A stretch of 64,000 nt of DNA. It comes from Eledone cirrhosa. Lineage: Eukaryota > Mollusca > Cephalopoda > Octopoda > Eledonidae. The notes below the pieces were generated by a model. That model was not told where the DNA came from. It saw nothing but the letters and a program-made list of their open reading frames with translations, and made no database searches. The stretch is from contig OZ024744.1 of the NCBI GenBank assembly GCA_964016885.1, positions 113,341,863 through 113,405,862 of the forward strand, in the 5' to 3' direction. Made by a program: the position numbers and the translations under genes. This document shows positions 31,080 to 42,429 of the stretch, one piece after another (within the stretch, counting starts at the first letter, position 1; each line of letters starts with the position of its first letter).

Positions 31080-33695
31080 GGGAACTACTGCGCCGGTAGT
31101 TGCCCCTTACGAGTAGAGGCGCTGCCCGTGGTGGAAGTCTTCGTGAGGGGAAAGCCACAGCGAGCCCTCGTGGACACAGGCTGTATGACGACACTGGTGA
31201 CCGGGGGTGGCGCAGAGGTGAAGAGGGAAGAGCAGCGTAAGGGCAGTCGACGGCAGGAAAATTGAATGCAGAGGTCGCAGCGAGATGGAAATAGCGGTAC
31301 GGGGAAGGAAAATAAGGCTTTCTGCCATCGTAGTAGACAGCATGGTGGATGGGATCGGCGTGATTATGGGCATGGACACAATTGGCCGTCTAGGAGGCAT
31401 CACAGTGAACAACGTCGGTGTGTCGTTTGGCGCCGCTGCATCGGTATGCGGTGTGTCGTTTGGCGCCGCTGCATCGGTATGCGGTGTGTCGTTTGGCGCC
31501 GCTGCATCGGTATGCGTTGTGAGTACGCGACAGGAGAACCAGAAGGCCCACGAGGAGAAATACTCCGCTTACACTGTGCAGGACAAAGACTTCAAGGCTG
31601 TGTTCGATGGGCAACGATGGGTTGTTGAGTGGTACTGGAAGGGAGAACCACCAACACTGAAGACCAAAGTCGGCTGCTATCAACACACATTGAAGGGAGA
31701 CATTAGAAGCGAGTTCGAGCGAGAGGTAGAGAGATGGATCGAAGAGGGCATACTGCTTCCCTGGAAGGAGGAGGTGAAGTGCGGAGTATTGCCGTTAATT
31801 GCCGTTAATTGCGGTGCCGTTAATTGCGGTGGCCCAACCCACGAAGAACAAGGTGTGTCATGCCACACGGGTGGCGAGGTCACGGATGTCTGTGGGGAAA
31901 CCCTGTGTAAGTGTAGACACATGACGGGGGTTTCTGCAATCGTAGATCTAAAGTCGGCATACTTACAATTACACATAGATGAGAAGCTCTGGCAGTATCA
32001 GCTGGTCAGGTATAAGGGCCGGACATATTGCCTGACCAGGCTCGATTTTGGGCTGAGCTCCGCACCGAAGATCATGGCGGTGGTCCTCAAGACCATTCTG
32101 GGAAAGGCTGACAAGATGAAGAGGGTCACTAACTCCTACATTGACGACATCCTAGTGGACGAGTTTATGGTGTCGGCGGCGGAGGTCACGAGCCATTTAC
32201 AGGGGTATGGACTGGCTGCGAAGCCGTCAGAAGCGTTGGAGGGAGGAGCCGAGCTGGGACTTAGGCTACGGCGAGACAGGACGGGCATCTTGGTATTCCA
32301 GAGGGGAAATGAAGTTCCAGAACTGGGCCCAAGTATGAGTAGGTGGGAGCTTTTCTCGGTGTGTGGAAAGTTGGTGGGTCACTACCCGATTGCTGGGTGG
32401 CTCCGGACGGCATGCAGCTATGTCAAGAGATAAGCGGGAGGAGTGACTTGGAGTGACAGAGTGGGAGAGAGGACGGTGGCCATGATGCAGGAGATCGTGG
32501 GGAGGGTGAAGGCTGACGACCTAGTGCAGGGACGATGGTATGTTCCCAAATCACAGAGCGGGACCGTATGGTGCGATGCTAGCAGCATAGCGCTGGGTGT
32601 CACGTTGGAGATAGGAGGTGTTGAGGTCGAGGATGCAGCCTGGCTTAGGAAGAAGGATGATTGCAACCACATCAATGTGGCCGAACTGGGCGCGGTGTTG
32701 AGAGGGGTGAACCTCGCCCTGAGGTGGGGACTGTGCACCATTGAGATTCGCACCGACTCGGCTACTGTATTCGGATGGGTGAGATCAGTGTTCACCAGTG
32801 AGAAGAGAGTGTGAACGAGAGGGGCGGCGGAGATGCTGATAAAGCGCCGCCTGGGAACTTTAGGAGAGCTGGCCACCAAGTTCGACCTGAGGCTGAGCGT
32901 AGTTTTCGTGCTCCCAGAGAAAAATAGGGCGGACATCTTAACTAGGGTGAAGAAAGCCTGGATGGAAGCGCCGGAGGAGGTAGAAGATGAGATAGCTGCC
33001 GTGTGTCGGCTGACCGAGTCGGATCTGAAAGGGTTGCATGACATGCACCACATGGGAGTGGATAGGAGGCTGCGTCCGATGTCAGTCCATTGATCCCGTC
33101 CCGGGTGTACACGAAACGGGAAGCCTCCCGGTGGATTGCGACTGGAAGCGATTGGCGGTGGATTTAACGCACTACCGACAGGGAACATACCTCTCGATGG
33201 TCAACTATGGACCAGGACGGATGGCGATATGGAGGGAGATGAAGACTGGAACGGCCGAGGAAATCATGCGGACGTTGAGAGAGGTGTTCTTGGAGCAAAC
33301 TGCTGATGGACAACAGTGCAGCATTCTGCTCGGAGGCGCTGAGGGAGATGCTCGATGGATGGAAGGTGGACCGTTTCTTCAGAGCAGCGCACAGGCCGAG
33401 CGGGAATGGAATTGTGGAGCGACACCACCGGACGATCAAGGCAATGGCAGAGCGGGGCCATATCTCACCAATGGAGGCAGTGTTCTGGTACAACATGTCC
33501 CCTCGGGTTGGACAGGTCGAGGAATTGGTGCCACACAGAGCAGTATTCAGATACGAGTGGCGGCACCCGTGCACGCCACCACAACGGCCAGTGGGGAGAG
33601 AGAGTGCATTCGTGCAGGTGGGCGAAGAAGTCTGGGTTAAGCCCCCAGATGCACGTTGCACATCTCAATGGGGAAGGGGAACGGTGACGGCTTAA
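31080..33695 (+). pseudogene. Gypsy 1 pol: protease, RT, RNase H, integrase
   Basis: Protease RALVDTGCMTTLVTG (31161-31205, DTG active site) in one frame, its end GVIMGMDTIGRLGG in the next (31360). A 33-bp unit (VSFGAAASVCG) is repeated three times at 31419-31520. RT: AIVDLKSAYLQLHIDEKLWQ (31938), RLDFGLSSAPKIM, SYIDDILVDE (32133-32162). RNase H: WCDASSIALGV (32570), RTDSATVFGWV (32751). Integrase: HDMHHMGVDR, then a deletion into RCQSIDP (33070-33090), CDWKRLAVDLTHY (first Asp), MDNSAAFCSEAL (second Asp, 33306), NGIVERHHRTIKAM (catalytic Glu, about 33408). Stops at 32432 and 32812, frameshifts near 31250, 33080, 33300. Confidence 0.85.
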
Positions 33696-33906
33696 ATTCC
33701 CAGAACAATGTGTCCGTGGACGGAGTACCACATCATGTCCTGGATGTCCGTAGAATCACTGTCAACAGACTCCGAGGAAGAGGAAACCCAAAGTGCCGCC
33801 CCAACACTGCGGAGATCGCAAAGAAGTCGTAAACCACCAACCTGGACAGCAGACTTTCATATGGAGAAGGACGAGGGGAAAATTGATCCTTGAGATCAGG
33901 GGGGAG

Positions 33907-34158
33907 TGTGGGTATGGTGTGGCGTGCGGTGGCCGGAAGCGGGGGAGTGCTCAACCGGAAGGGTGCTTGGCCGGAAGGATGCTCGACCGGAAGGGCCAGC
34001 AGATAGCCCTCTCTAGTGGTGACCAGCAACAGTGTGGACGTGAGTTTTGTCAGCTCCCAGTGTTAAGCAGTTGGACGCATGTGGAAGAGGAGAAACCAGC
34101 AGTGGAATTTAGTGGCGCCTATGTAAAGCGGTAAGTGAGATAGCTTTTTCTAACCACA
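33907..34158 (+). repeat. 3' LTR of Gypsy 1
   Basis: 252 bp, same ends as the 5' LTR; preceded by the purine tract. Confidence 0.93.
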
Positions 34159-35450
34159 TCTGTTATGGCCTGAAAAACTATAATGAACAGCAATGGGTTA
34201 AGAACTGAACCTTGATGAACTCCTAACTGTACCTGCAATTCCTCACTAAACTCACTTCCTACTCTCACTTTACTGGCAGATCTTCTGTACATGACTTACA
34301 CTACCCTCACAAGCCATTCTTCTACACCTTAAGGACCACCAGAAAATAGATTGGGGTACTCTGTCAAAGACTTTCTCCAGATCAACAAAAGTTAAATATA
34401 GAGGCTTATTCTTGGCCAGGAACATCTCTTATAGTTGTTTCACTAGAAAGAGGACATCTATAGTACTTTTCCCAGGCATGAGACCAAACTGCATTTTGTC
34501 TAATTTGACTCTTTCCCTAATTAGTTGTGCAATAACACTTTCTGTCACTTTCATAACTTGGTCCATTAGTTTTATTCCTCTATAGTAGCTCCTTTGTAGA
34601 AAATCACCTTTGCCCTTGTAACAATTTATGATGGTACCGCTGCACTAGTCATTGGATATGACTGTTATATACGGGTTACTGTTGTGACTCCTACCTCTCC
34701 CAACGCTTTCAGCATCTCAGCAACTATTTCTGATGGTCCAGCAGCTTTACCATCCTTCATCTCCTTGACTGTGTCTTTGACCCTAAAACTATCAACTTCA
34801 ATAGCTGGTCCTTCCTTTGGGTAAGTTGGGAGTAGTTTCTCTTCCTCCCATTCATCCTCTACATTTATCAATCTTTCATAGTAACATTTCCAGGCCTCTT
34901 TCTTTTGGGTGTCGGTGGTGCTAAGTACACCAGTGTCATTTCTAACAGATTTTTCTCCAACATCTCAACTCACACTGACACATTGCTTTGCAATACAGAA
35001 CACTTCACTCCTCTGATCTTCATACAAATTTACTTTCTTTTGTTTTCAGCCTCTTTCTAAGCTGTGTATACCTGTTGCCTAGCTTCTTTCTCTGCTACTT
35101 GATACAAGTCTATGCTACTCCTACTTTTCCAGTCTAACCAAGCCTGTTTCTTGGCTATAATGGCTGCCTCTACTGAGCCTACCCACCAGCAGGTCACCCT
35201 CTGTCTGGCTGGCACTTTACTCCAGCCGCAAGTCTTGCCAGTAGTTTACAAAAGGTTGTCACCTAAGAATTTCCAATTGTCTTCTATGTTATATGTATCT
35301 AGCTCATCATCCTGAGGGCCTTTCTAAACCTATATTTAATCAAGATGTCCCTCAGCTTCCACACCCTCTGTTTCTATATTTTCCTGTGTGTCTTGTTCTG
35401 TCTTTTTGTTTATTTTGATGTCACTAATAACTTATAACTAATGCTGAGCT
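34159..35450 (-). pseudogene. APE-type LINE (copy D), part right of the Gypsy insert
   Basis: Minus strand RT and pre-RT. QEVH-like HQGSVLNPLLF region at 34200, FVDLEKVFDRVPQS-like block near 34390, QFGLMPGKSTIDVLFLVKQL-like block near 34480, GKAAGPSEIVAEMLKALG (34763-34710), CYYERLINVEDEWEEE (about 34890). Ends where copy C has its 27600 region, so the endonuclease is missing. Confidence 0.75.
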
Positions 35451-35801
35451 ATGCATTCTTCCCCAGGGAAAGCCTTAATATTTTTTACAGTCCATTTGTC
35501 TTGTTGTCTAACAAGTAAGTAATAAGTAATCTGATGTGTATATATATACAACCCATGCAAGTGTGGAAAGGGAACATAAAAGCGATGATTATGATATCTA
35601 TATTTATAATAAGCTTAGATTAAAAGTTTAAGCACTATGGTTTATGTATATTATATATATATAACAAAGTAACAAAGATAGAACTATATATACAATGCTC
35701 ATTTTGAAACTTTTATTTTTCCTCTGAAGAGAGGAACATACAATTATACCAATATATCAATACCTGTATATAGGCATTGATTATGTGAAATGTTTCACAA
35801 C
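35451..35801. other. Unclassified AT-rich, one repeat-tail fragment
   Basis: Contains ACAACCCATGCAAGTGTGGA at about 35548, a fragment of the APE-LINE 3' tail, and short TA runs. Otherwise nothing recognised. Confidence 0.4.
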
Positions 35802-35933
35802 TGTAGCAAAAACCCGGCTTTATATTTGATCAGAAGTTTTTCCAATCATTTGTTGCCATATGTATAACACAATAATATTAAAGATAACATCAATAATCAC
35901 AGCCAAAGAACATCCCAATTAAGATTACTATAA

Positions 35934-36006
35934 ATAATTGTTTCTACTTTAGGCACAAGGCCAGCAATTACCCAGTGCATTACTGGTGCTTTATTTTATC
36001 GACCCG
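35934..36006 (-). mobile_element. SINE family A, 5'-truncated, in the 3' LTR
   Basis: Only the 3' half (tail to GGGTCGATAAAATA). It splits the LTR where the other LTR reads ATAAATAATACAGTTCAG. Confidence 0.8.
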
Positions 36007-36024
36007 ACAGTTCAGTTGGTGGCA

Positions 36025-38130
36025 ATACCCTTATATTTCCTCAGAAATCAAAGATTGTCCTCTGTCTGAATGAATGTAGGCAGGCATGCCAAACAGAGAA
36101 AACAGGTTGCATAAACATTTGATGACGAAGTTGATACATCCTGAGAAGGGTAAGCAAATGGGAACTGCAAAAATTTATCTATGATGGTAAGAAGATAACA
36201 GTTTTGACTATTTGTGGCTAGCGGTCCCTTAAAATCGATGTTCAAATGCTCAAATGGAGATGAAGCCCTAATCAAGTGAGCTGCCGGAGGTCTGTAGTAC
36301 TGTGGTTTCAGCTCAGTACAAGTCTGGCAATGGCTTGTGACTCTTTTGACTTCTTCTGTAGAGTAAGGTAAGTTGCAGCCTCTTACAAAATGACTGAATT
36401 GTGTAATGCCTGAGTGGCATGAAGCATCATGAATGTCTTTCAAATTCATGTTCTTTGTAGTTTGTAAAAAAGTCCAAACTACAGGAGAATGAATTGTGAC
36501 TTATCGGGAGGGCAGCACACGATGATCAAGACAAACAGTCAGCAGCTTCATTATTCTTCCCCGGTATTGGATGTCATATCAATAGCATCTTAATACCACT
36601 CACCAACGCATAATTTTGTCACTCTTTATTTTGCCACATCCCTTGGGATTGAAGGTATAAGACAAGGCTTACTGGTTGGTAATTAAGGTGAATTGGTGGC
36701 CAATAAGGTAGTGCTTCTACTTCCAAACAGATTCAACAATTGCCAATGCTTCTTTTTCAACTGCTGGGTCACACTTCTGATGTTTATCTAGAGATTTTGA
36801 AAAGAAAGCTACTGGCTGGCCATTTTGATTCAGAGTTTGAATGATCTGAGGCATCTCGAGAACAGAACCATCACTATGACTAACAACTGCGTTTTTTTAT
36901 GTCAGTTTTCAGGGATTCAAATGACTCCATTTCAGCAGTGGGAATGATCCAGCTTCCAGCAGTCGGTGTACCTTTTCAGAGTAGTTCCTTATGAATTTGG
37001 AGTAATAGGAGAATAAACCAACTGCTCTCTGTTTGGCCTTGCTGTTGCTGGGAATTGGTAAGTACTTCAAATGTTGAAGTCTCTCAAGGTCTGGTCTTAT
37101 AGAGTTATGACTAATAACATAACCAAGAATGTTGATCGATTCAGCTGATAGGATGCTCTTTTCTTCATTAAGTGTCAGATTTGACTTAGCAGCTTCTAAA
37201 AGCAAAGCATAGTTTCAATAATGTTCTGTCTGATCCATACTGGCTACTGTAATATTGTCCTAGTATACAAATGTTCCCAACAACTTGTTCTGGGCAATAA
37301 ACTCATCCATCTTCCTCTGGAATGCAGCTACAGCATTTGTGGGACCAAATGGCAAATGAGTAAATTGATATAGTTTACCATTGGCCTCAAAAGCAGTATA
37401 AGTTTTCTCTTCAAAAGAGGCACTTGATGATAGGTACTCTTTAAATCAAGAGTGCTGAATGCTTTGAACTTTGCTAATTCATTGATTTGTTCATCAATCT
37501 TATGGAGAGGGTACGCATCAAGGTAGAGAGTACGCATCAATTTGTTGATTGTCTGTAAGCAATCAATGCAAAGGTGTTTCTTATGATTCTCATTGGTTGC
37601 TATGACTATTTGAGGCTCTCTAAGGAGAGTTACTTGGTTCCATGATGTTGTCTTTAAGGAGTCATTGTATCTCTGAGTCAATGAATTTCTTGTCAGTGTC
37701 ACTGAATCACCGAGATTTGGATGGTAGTCCTCAGAGGAGGTTATCAAATAACGTTGATGGTGAAATATTTGACAACATAAGGCTGCAAATCGACAATGGT
37801 AATAGGTCTCCTCATAAAGTCCTGCTCCAAGATCATGTCAGTACACAGATTCGACATTACTGAAAACTTTGCTCTGATAAAATTCTCCCAGTATCTATGG
37901 GGGCCGCGAGATTACTACTATTGATGGAGACATCTTTTATCGATGTGCCTTCAGAAGATGCAGCCAAAGTAGGGCCCTCCCTTGACTTGTTATCTGGATG
38001 GACTGCAGCAGCAACAGACTTTTGGCTACTTAGGAACTGACAGACTTTAGCGAAATGTCCCTTTTTCTGGCACTTTAAGCAAGAAGCATCGTTAGCAGGG
38101 CAGAGATATTGTGAATGTCTAGTATTGCCA
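36025..38130 (-). pseudogene. Gypsy 2 pol: protease, RT, RNase H, integrase
   Basis: From right: DMILEQDFM (protease end, about 37840), REPQIVIATNENHKKHLCID (37624-37565), AYPLHKIDEQINELAKFKAF, STLDLKSTYHQVPLL (RT, about 37449-37405), the catalytic box as FVY-stop-DN (about 37270) so both the frame and the second Asp are lost, AAKSNLTLNEEKSILSAESI, LGYVISH (37196-37110). RNase H: MPQIIQTLNQNGQPVAFFSK (36850). Integrase: HDASCHSGITQF..C..CTELKPQ zinc finger (36430-36310), HLNIDFKGPL (first Asp, 36245), then only TEDNL before the LTR, so the Glu region is deleted. Confidence 0.8.
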
Positions 38131-38942
38131 CAGAAGTAGCATGATTGCTTTCAACTTGGCTGCTGAACAACCGCTGAAGTAGGTTTTGATGGGGCAACAT
38201 CAACATTATTAGTCTCTAAAAGGGCAAATTTAGGTTGAGCATACTCTTGAGAGTTATTCTGTGCAATATCAAGAGATTTAGCTTGTTGGAAGGCTTCATC
38301 AAGTGATAGAGCTTTATTTTTTAGACTGTAAACGTGGTTGGTGTTAGGAAGGGCATCCAACCGTAGAAAACCTGCCAGACAGTCCTATACAAGCGAGACA
38401 TGGTCACCCAACCAATCTTGCCTCAAGTACGACAATTGTCATTTAAACCCATGCTTGCGTGGAAGATAGACATTAAACAATTATGATGATGATGATGATG
38501 AAGATACTGTCTGATAGTGCTTCACTTCAAGCCTGATATAAATGCTACTCTGATAGATTCATTGCTATACGCCTCTGCCACGGCAGGTTTGAAGTTACAG
38601 TCCTTTGCAAGTTTTCGTAGTGTCTGGAGAAATTCATCAAAGGATTCATTTGGTTGCTGCTTCCTACTTGCTAGCTGATGTTGTGCAAACATTTCATTCT
38701 TGGGCTTTACGTATAGTGATATCAGTGATTCTATTGCCACATCATAGGAAGTGGAATCTGCTATGTAGTCATATACAGATGGGGAAACAAACTTGATAAG
38801 CATATTGAGTTTCATAGTTGTACCGTTGAGTTTCATAGCTGAAAAGAAGCTTGTCAGAGTCTGTTTCCAGTGAAGCCATTCCTTCGAGGCATCAGTAGAA
38901 TTAGGGCTAATGCTGAATTGTTCAAATTTGAGGTATTTCTCC
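38131..38942 (-). pseudogene. Gypsy 2 gag
   Basis: Likely start MEKYLKFEQFSISP at 38942 just after the LTR (an earlier in-frame ATG at 39028 lies in the LTR). WLHWKQTLTSFFSAM, VKPKNEMFAQHQLASRKQQP and NESFDEFLQTLRKLAKDCNF are typical Gypsy capsid blocks. Interrupted at 38330-38500 by a LINE tail. Zinc knuckles CYFCGNTRHSQYLC and CLKCQKKGHFAKVC follow near 38140-38050 after a stop. Confidence 0.8.
38325..38505 (+). mobile_element. APE-LINE 3' tail fragment inserted in gag
   Basis: GTGTTAGGAAGGGCATCCAA ... CTTGCGTGGAAGATAGACAT and (GAT)n. Extreme 5' truncation, about 175 bp. Confidence 0.8.
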
Positions 38943-39144
38943 ATTATCTCAGAGTGTTCAGTTTTAATGTTTTGATTTGAAAATTGTAGCGAACATCCAG
39001 TTTTATATTTGATCAGAAGTTTTTCCAATCATTTGTTGCTATATCTATCACACAATAATATTAAAGATAACATCAATAATCACAGCCAAAGAACATCTAA
39101 ATTAAGATTACTATAAATAATACAGTTCAGTTCATGACAATAAC

Positions 39145-39710
39145 ATTTCAAATAATATGATGTACAATTCCCTTGAAACATCTATAAGCAAATTAATATG
39201 GTTTTTAAAAGATAGATGTTGATTTTTCCATTCCATCTATAAACTTGCAAACTTTGCTAAGAGTATTGCAATTGCTTGTCAGATTACAGAAAATGGTGCA
39301 CAAACCTGTAACCTAACCTGAACAAGTAATGCCTCTGCTTTGAAGGTTTTTTAAGTGGGAAAAGGCCTTGCACTCGACCAATCCCACTCTCTGAGCATCA
39401 AAAACACTACCCGAAAAGGAGAACTGGTCAACATCATCGGATTCTTCTGAAACCACAAGTTTTTTTCAGAGTTTCCCTCTCTTAGAAAGGTGTTGTGACA
39501 ACAACTGGGGGCCTTTCACTCCCAGGTGGAAAAAAAAATGTAATCCAGTACAACCTCTCTCATGCTCGGGTTGTCGGCGACTAAACCGGCAAGCCCACCA
39601 AGCTTGCTTGGTAAGGAGGGTGATATTTGGACACTGCAGGATGAAATACAAGACCCAGTGAAGGGCAGAGGAACTCAGCAGAATCAACGGCCATCCAAAT
39701 AGTATATATA
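39145..39710. other. Unclassified sequence
   Basis: A 110-codon minus frame (39466-39798) has no recognisable family and a composition like chance ORFs. Nothing else supported. Confidence 0.35.
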
Positions 39711-39712
39711 TA

Positions 39713-40996
39713 CAGGGTGCGGATGATATTTGTTCACAATTTTCAACTGCTAATTCTATGCAAATTTTTTTTACTTCCGTTGTCACTCTTGTCTTCATAA
39801 AAACAGTGACTATATTTCCATTATTTATTTTCAGAATAATTGATTATGAATAAGTTTGAACCTTCAAATTTGTGGAACAGACACGGAGTTCTTCTTGGAA
39901 TCCGCACCGGGAGGACAAATAAGGAAATTTCAGACTTTCTCAGCGTCAGCAGGAGAATGGTGGAAAAGGTCAGAAAGGAATTGGAAGATTCAGGATTCGA
40001 CTACGAAGCAACATCAGAGAGGAAAACACATGATCGACGATCTGACGCCTTCAGAACGCCCAAGTTCGTCGCTGAAGTTCAGGATATCATTAGCAATGAA
40101 CCTAGCAAGTCGATACATGCCATTGCAAGGGAGAAAGGCATGGATGAAAAGCTCATTAGGCTGGTGGTACATGAAGACATTCGCTACGTTTCATACAAGA
40201 TGAGGAAAGGACAATTTCTGTCAAAGGCGATGCAAGAAAAGCGACTGAAGCACGCAAAGAAGCTGATCAACAAGTTGAAACACCCACTGGAGCCAGACAT
40301 GCTGTGGTTTTTATCCGACGAGAAAAACTTCTGCCAAGACCAGAAGATCAACTTCCAGAACAACAGGTGGCTCGCTGTCTCATCCAAAGATGTGCCCAGA
40401 GTCATGCAGAGAGAGTTTCCAGCGACAACATTGGTCTTAGGTGTCGTCAGCAGTCAAGGTGCCGTCATGCCACCTCACTTCTTCCCTGAGGGCCTCAAGC
40501 TGAACACCGATGGCTACATCCATGTTCTGAGCGAAGTAGTAAAGCCCTGGATCGACCAGGTAGCTGCAGGTAGGCCGTACGTGGGGCAGAAAGACTTAGC
40601 GCCCTGCCATACCAGCCGAAAGACCCAAGCCTGGCTGTCAGAGAACTTCGTCGACCACACTTCACCTGGCATCTGGCCTCCCAGCTCGCCTGACTGCAAC
40701 CCCCTCGACTTCTTTGTGTGGGGCGCAGTGGAACGAGACACCAACAGATCTAACTGCGAAAGACGATCTGAAGGCCAGGATCACAAGTGCCTTTAGGGGC
40801 CTAAGTCGGGGGACAGTGACGAAGGCCTGTAGCCGGTTCCGAGGCCGCCTTGAGGCCGTCATCAAAGCCAATGGCGGGTTTATCGAGTGAGATCGAAAGA
40901 ACAAGTCATGAAGACAAACTGACCCAAGTTTGATAAATTTATCTTTAAAAATAAAACTAGACAGTAATCTTGCGAACAAATATCGTCCGTACCCTG
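39713..40996 (+). mobile_element. Tc1/mariner element, DD37D (maT-like), complete ends
   Basis: 1284 bp between TA dinucleotides (39711-39712 and 40997-40998). Terminal inverted repeats of about 28 bp: left CAGGGTGCGGATGATATTTG, right (reversed) CAGGGTACGGACGATATTTG, two differences in these 20. Contains one transposase gene. Size and ends are typical for mariner. Confidence 0.93.
39846..40890 (+). pseudogene. Mariner transposase, one frameshift
   Basis: Start ATG 39846 (MNKFEPSN). N-terminal helix-turn-helix with NKEISDFLSVSRRMVEKVRK (residues 28-47), a second DNA-binding segment, then the DDE/D domain: LWFLSDEKNF (first Asp), VGQKDLAPCHTS (second Asp) and PPSSPDCNPLDFFVWG (third, Asp in NPLD). 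The second to third spacing counts to 37 residues, hence DD37D, the maT group. All three Asp are present. Near 40745 the frame shifts by one; the other frame continues LTAKDDLKARITSAFRGLSR to KANGGFIE and TGA at 40888, the expected C-terminus. So one indel separates it from a full frame of about 348 codons. Confidence 0.9.
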
Positions 40997-41057
40997 TATA
41001 TACACATATAACTCTTAATGGGTCCTCTCTGGATATTGGTCTTTGTATTTATTATAT

Positions 41058-42425
41058 ACTAGCAGTGTATCCCGGCGTTGCACGGGTAAGAACATTGGTA
41101 ATGGCATCTCCAATGAGAAACGTTTATTTGTGAGTGCCTGTTAAAAGCTCACGAAAATATACTGACAGCAAACTTGTTTTATTTGGAGAAAATTAAGAAG
41201 TTGAAAGTACAGTTTAGCTGTCTACGTGCATTGTTCATAGAAATATTGTTGAGCTCCTTCTTTTCATACTCCTCTGTTTTTGCCTATTGGAGTAAATGTG
41301 AAAGAGAAAGTCACAGATTAAGTTGGCAGAAGGTTCCAGTACAATAGCAGTAAGGTGTAGGCTACTTACCTCAAAAGTTCATTCGCACTCTTTCCACTAA
41401 GTTACTCTTTCTCTCTATCCCTCTCTGTGCAGTGCCTTGCGAATTTCTCGCGTAGGCCTGGTGTAGATTTGCACCTGATCCCTCTGCCCGATGCAGATGT
41501 CTGCTTTGTACGGCTTTTGGGGGAAGGGGTGACCAGCAATACGTTGTTCGGTATTATTACGAAAAAGGGCAGTGGATAGGCAATATCAGTAGAGTGTTGG
41601 ACGCCATGCTTTGTAGCAAAGAGTTACGGCCCTTTATGGTCTGAGTTCAAATCCCGCCGAGGTTAACTTTGCCTTTCATCCTTACGGGGTCAATAAAATA
41701 AAGTACCAGTTATACACTGGGATAATTGCTGGCCTTGTGCCAAAAGTAGAAACAATTATTACGAAAAGGTGTAGCAGAGAATCCCGCGTGAACTAACAGC
41801 TCGGGAGGAAACTGCTTACCTCGAAGATTCATTCGTCATCGTTCTTATCAACGCTCCGTTTAGTTGGTATTTGTTGGTCTACAGTTAGATGAATGGCGCA
41901 CAAAGGGTTAATGTTTATTGGCAAGAAGTGGCAACTGGGCTGGCTTGTCTCGCTTATATTATATACTAAAATAACAGATTAAAGTTTAAGCAAAGAATCG
42001 CTGCTTTCACCCTTAACGGGATCTTCTGAAACTAAAAAAATCAATCTGTGAATGCACAAGTAAATATTTCGAAAAACGTTACAACCGAAGGAAAACAGGA
42101 AGACGATACTTTGGTTCGTGAAGACGTTCCCTGGCAATGAACGGAAAATAGCGATCATAATATGTCATCAATGTTTGTCATAATGTCGTAATGCAGACAC
42201 CCAGACATACAGACAGATATTATAAGGGCGCGACGGAGATCGATAACCGGCGCCTAACACCCCTTTAACAACAGAAAATTGAAAAATAAAAGCTGCAGTT
42301 AATATCTTTAGACCGCAAGGAATATATAAATGCAAGTTTGAAGTCAATCGGAGTAGAAATGTGGATTTGTATAGACTTTGCAAAAATGAGGACACACACA
42401 CAGACAACTACAGTTTTATATATAT
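41058..42425 (-). mobile_element. Helitron-like non-autonomous repeat R1, copy 1
   Basis: On the minus strand it ends with the hairpin CCCGTGCAACGCCGGG (41071-41086), 8 nt, then CTAG (41059-41062) followed by T, a Helitron 3' signature. Interior blocks shared with 52140-52312, 54335-54450 and 59640-60049 include CAGATTAAAGTTTAAGCAAA, TTCACCCTTAACGGGATCTT and AATGTCGTAATGCAGACA. No Rep/helicase protein. The 5' end is not resolved. Contains a SINE at 41568-41754. Confidence 0.6.
41568..41754 (+). mobile_element. SINE family A with target duplication
   Basis: Complete copy; ATTATTACGAAAAAGG (41553-41568) and ATTATTACGAAAAGG (41755-41769) flank it. Confidence 0.88.
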
Positions 42426-42429
42426 GTAT

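Larger units (their letters stand above)
30010..34158 (+). mobile_element. Gypsy LTR retrotransposon 1, complete structure, inactive
   Basis: Two 252-bp LTRs (30010-30261, 33907-34158), each TGTG...CACA, flanked by the 5-bp duplication TCTGT (30005-30009, 34159-34163). A purine tract AGGGGGGAG abuts the 3' LTR (33898-33906). Gag, protease, RT, RNase H, integrase in this order gives the Gypsy superfamily. Inserted into a minus-strand LINE, whose sequence joins perfectly across the duplication. The element is much richer in G+C and CpG than its surroundings. Confidence 0.95.
35802..39139 (-). mobile_element. Gypsy LTR retrotransposon 2, complete outline, inactive
   Basis: LTRs of about 155 bp at 38985-39139 (5' LTR, minus) and 35802-36024 (3' LTR, enlarged by a SINE). 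Both start TGTCATGAACTGAAC / TGCCACCAACTGAAC and end GCTACA on the minus strand. Flanks ACAAC (35797-35801) and ATAAC (39140-39144) form a 5-bp duplication with one change. Gag, protease, RT, RNase H, integrase follow from right to left. A LINE tail fragment sits in gag and a SINE in the 3' LTR. Confidence 0.85.

Noticed and set aside
31285..32432. Functional Gypsy polymerase gene
   Set aside because: Although 382 codons are open and YIDD is present, protease, RNase H and integrase parts are frame-shifted or stopped.
39466..39798. 110-codon minus-strand ORF beside the mariner
   Set aside because: Overlaps the mariner end, no recognisable domain, composition as expected by chance.
40304..40489. 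Second protein inside the mariner
   Set aside because: Shadow frame of the transposase.
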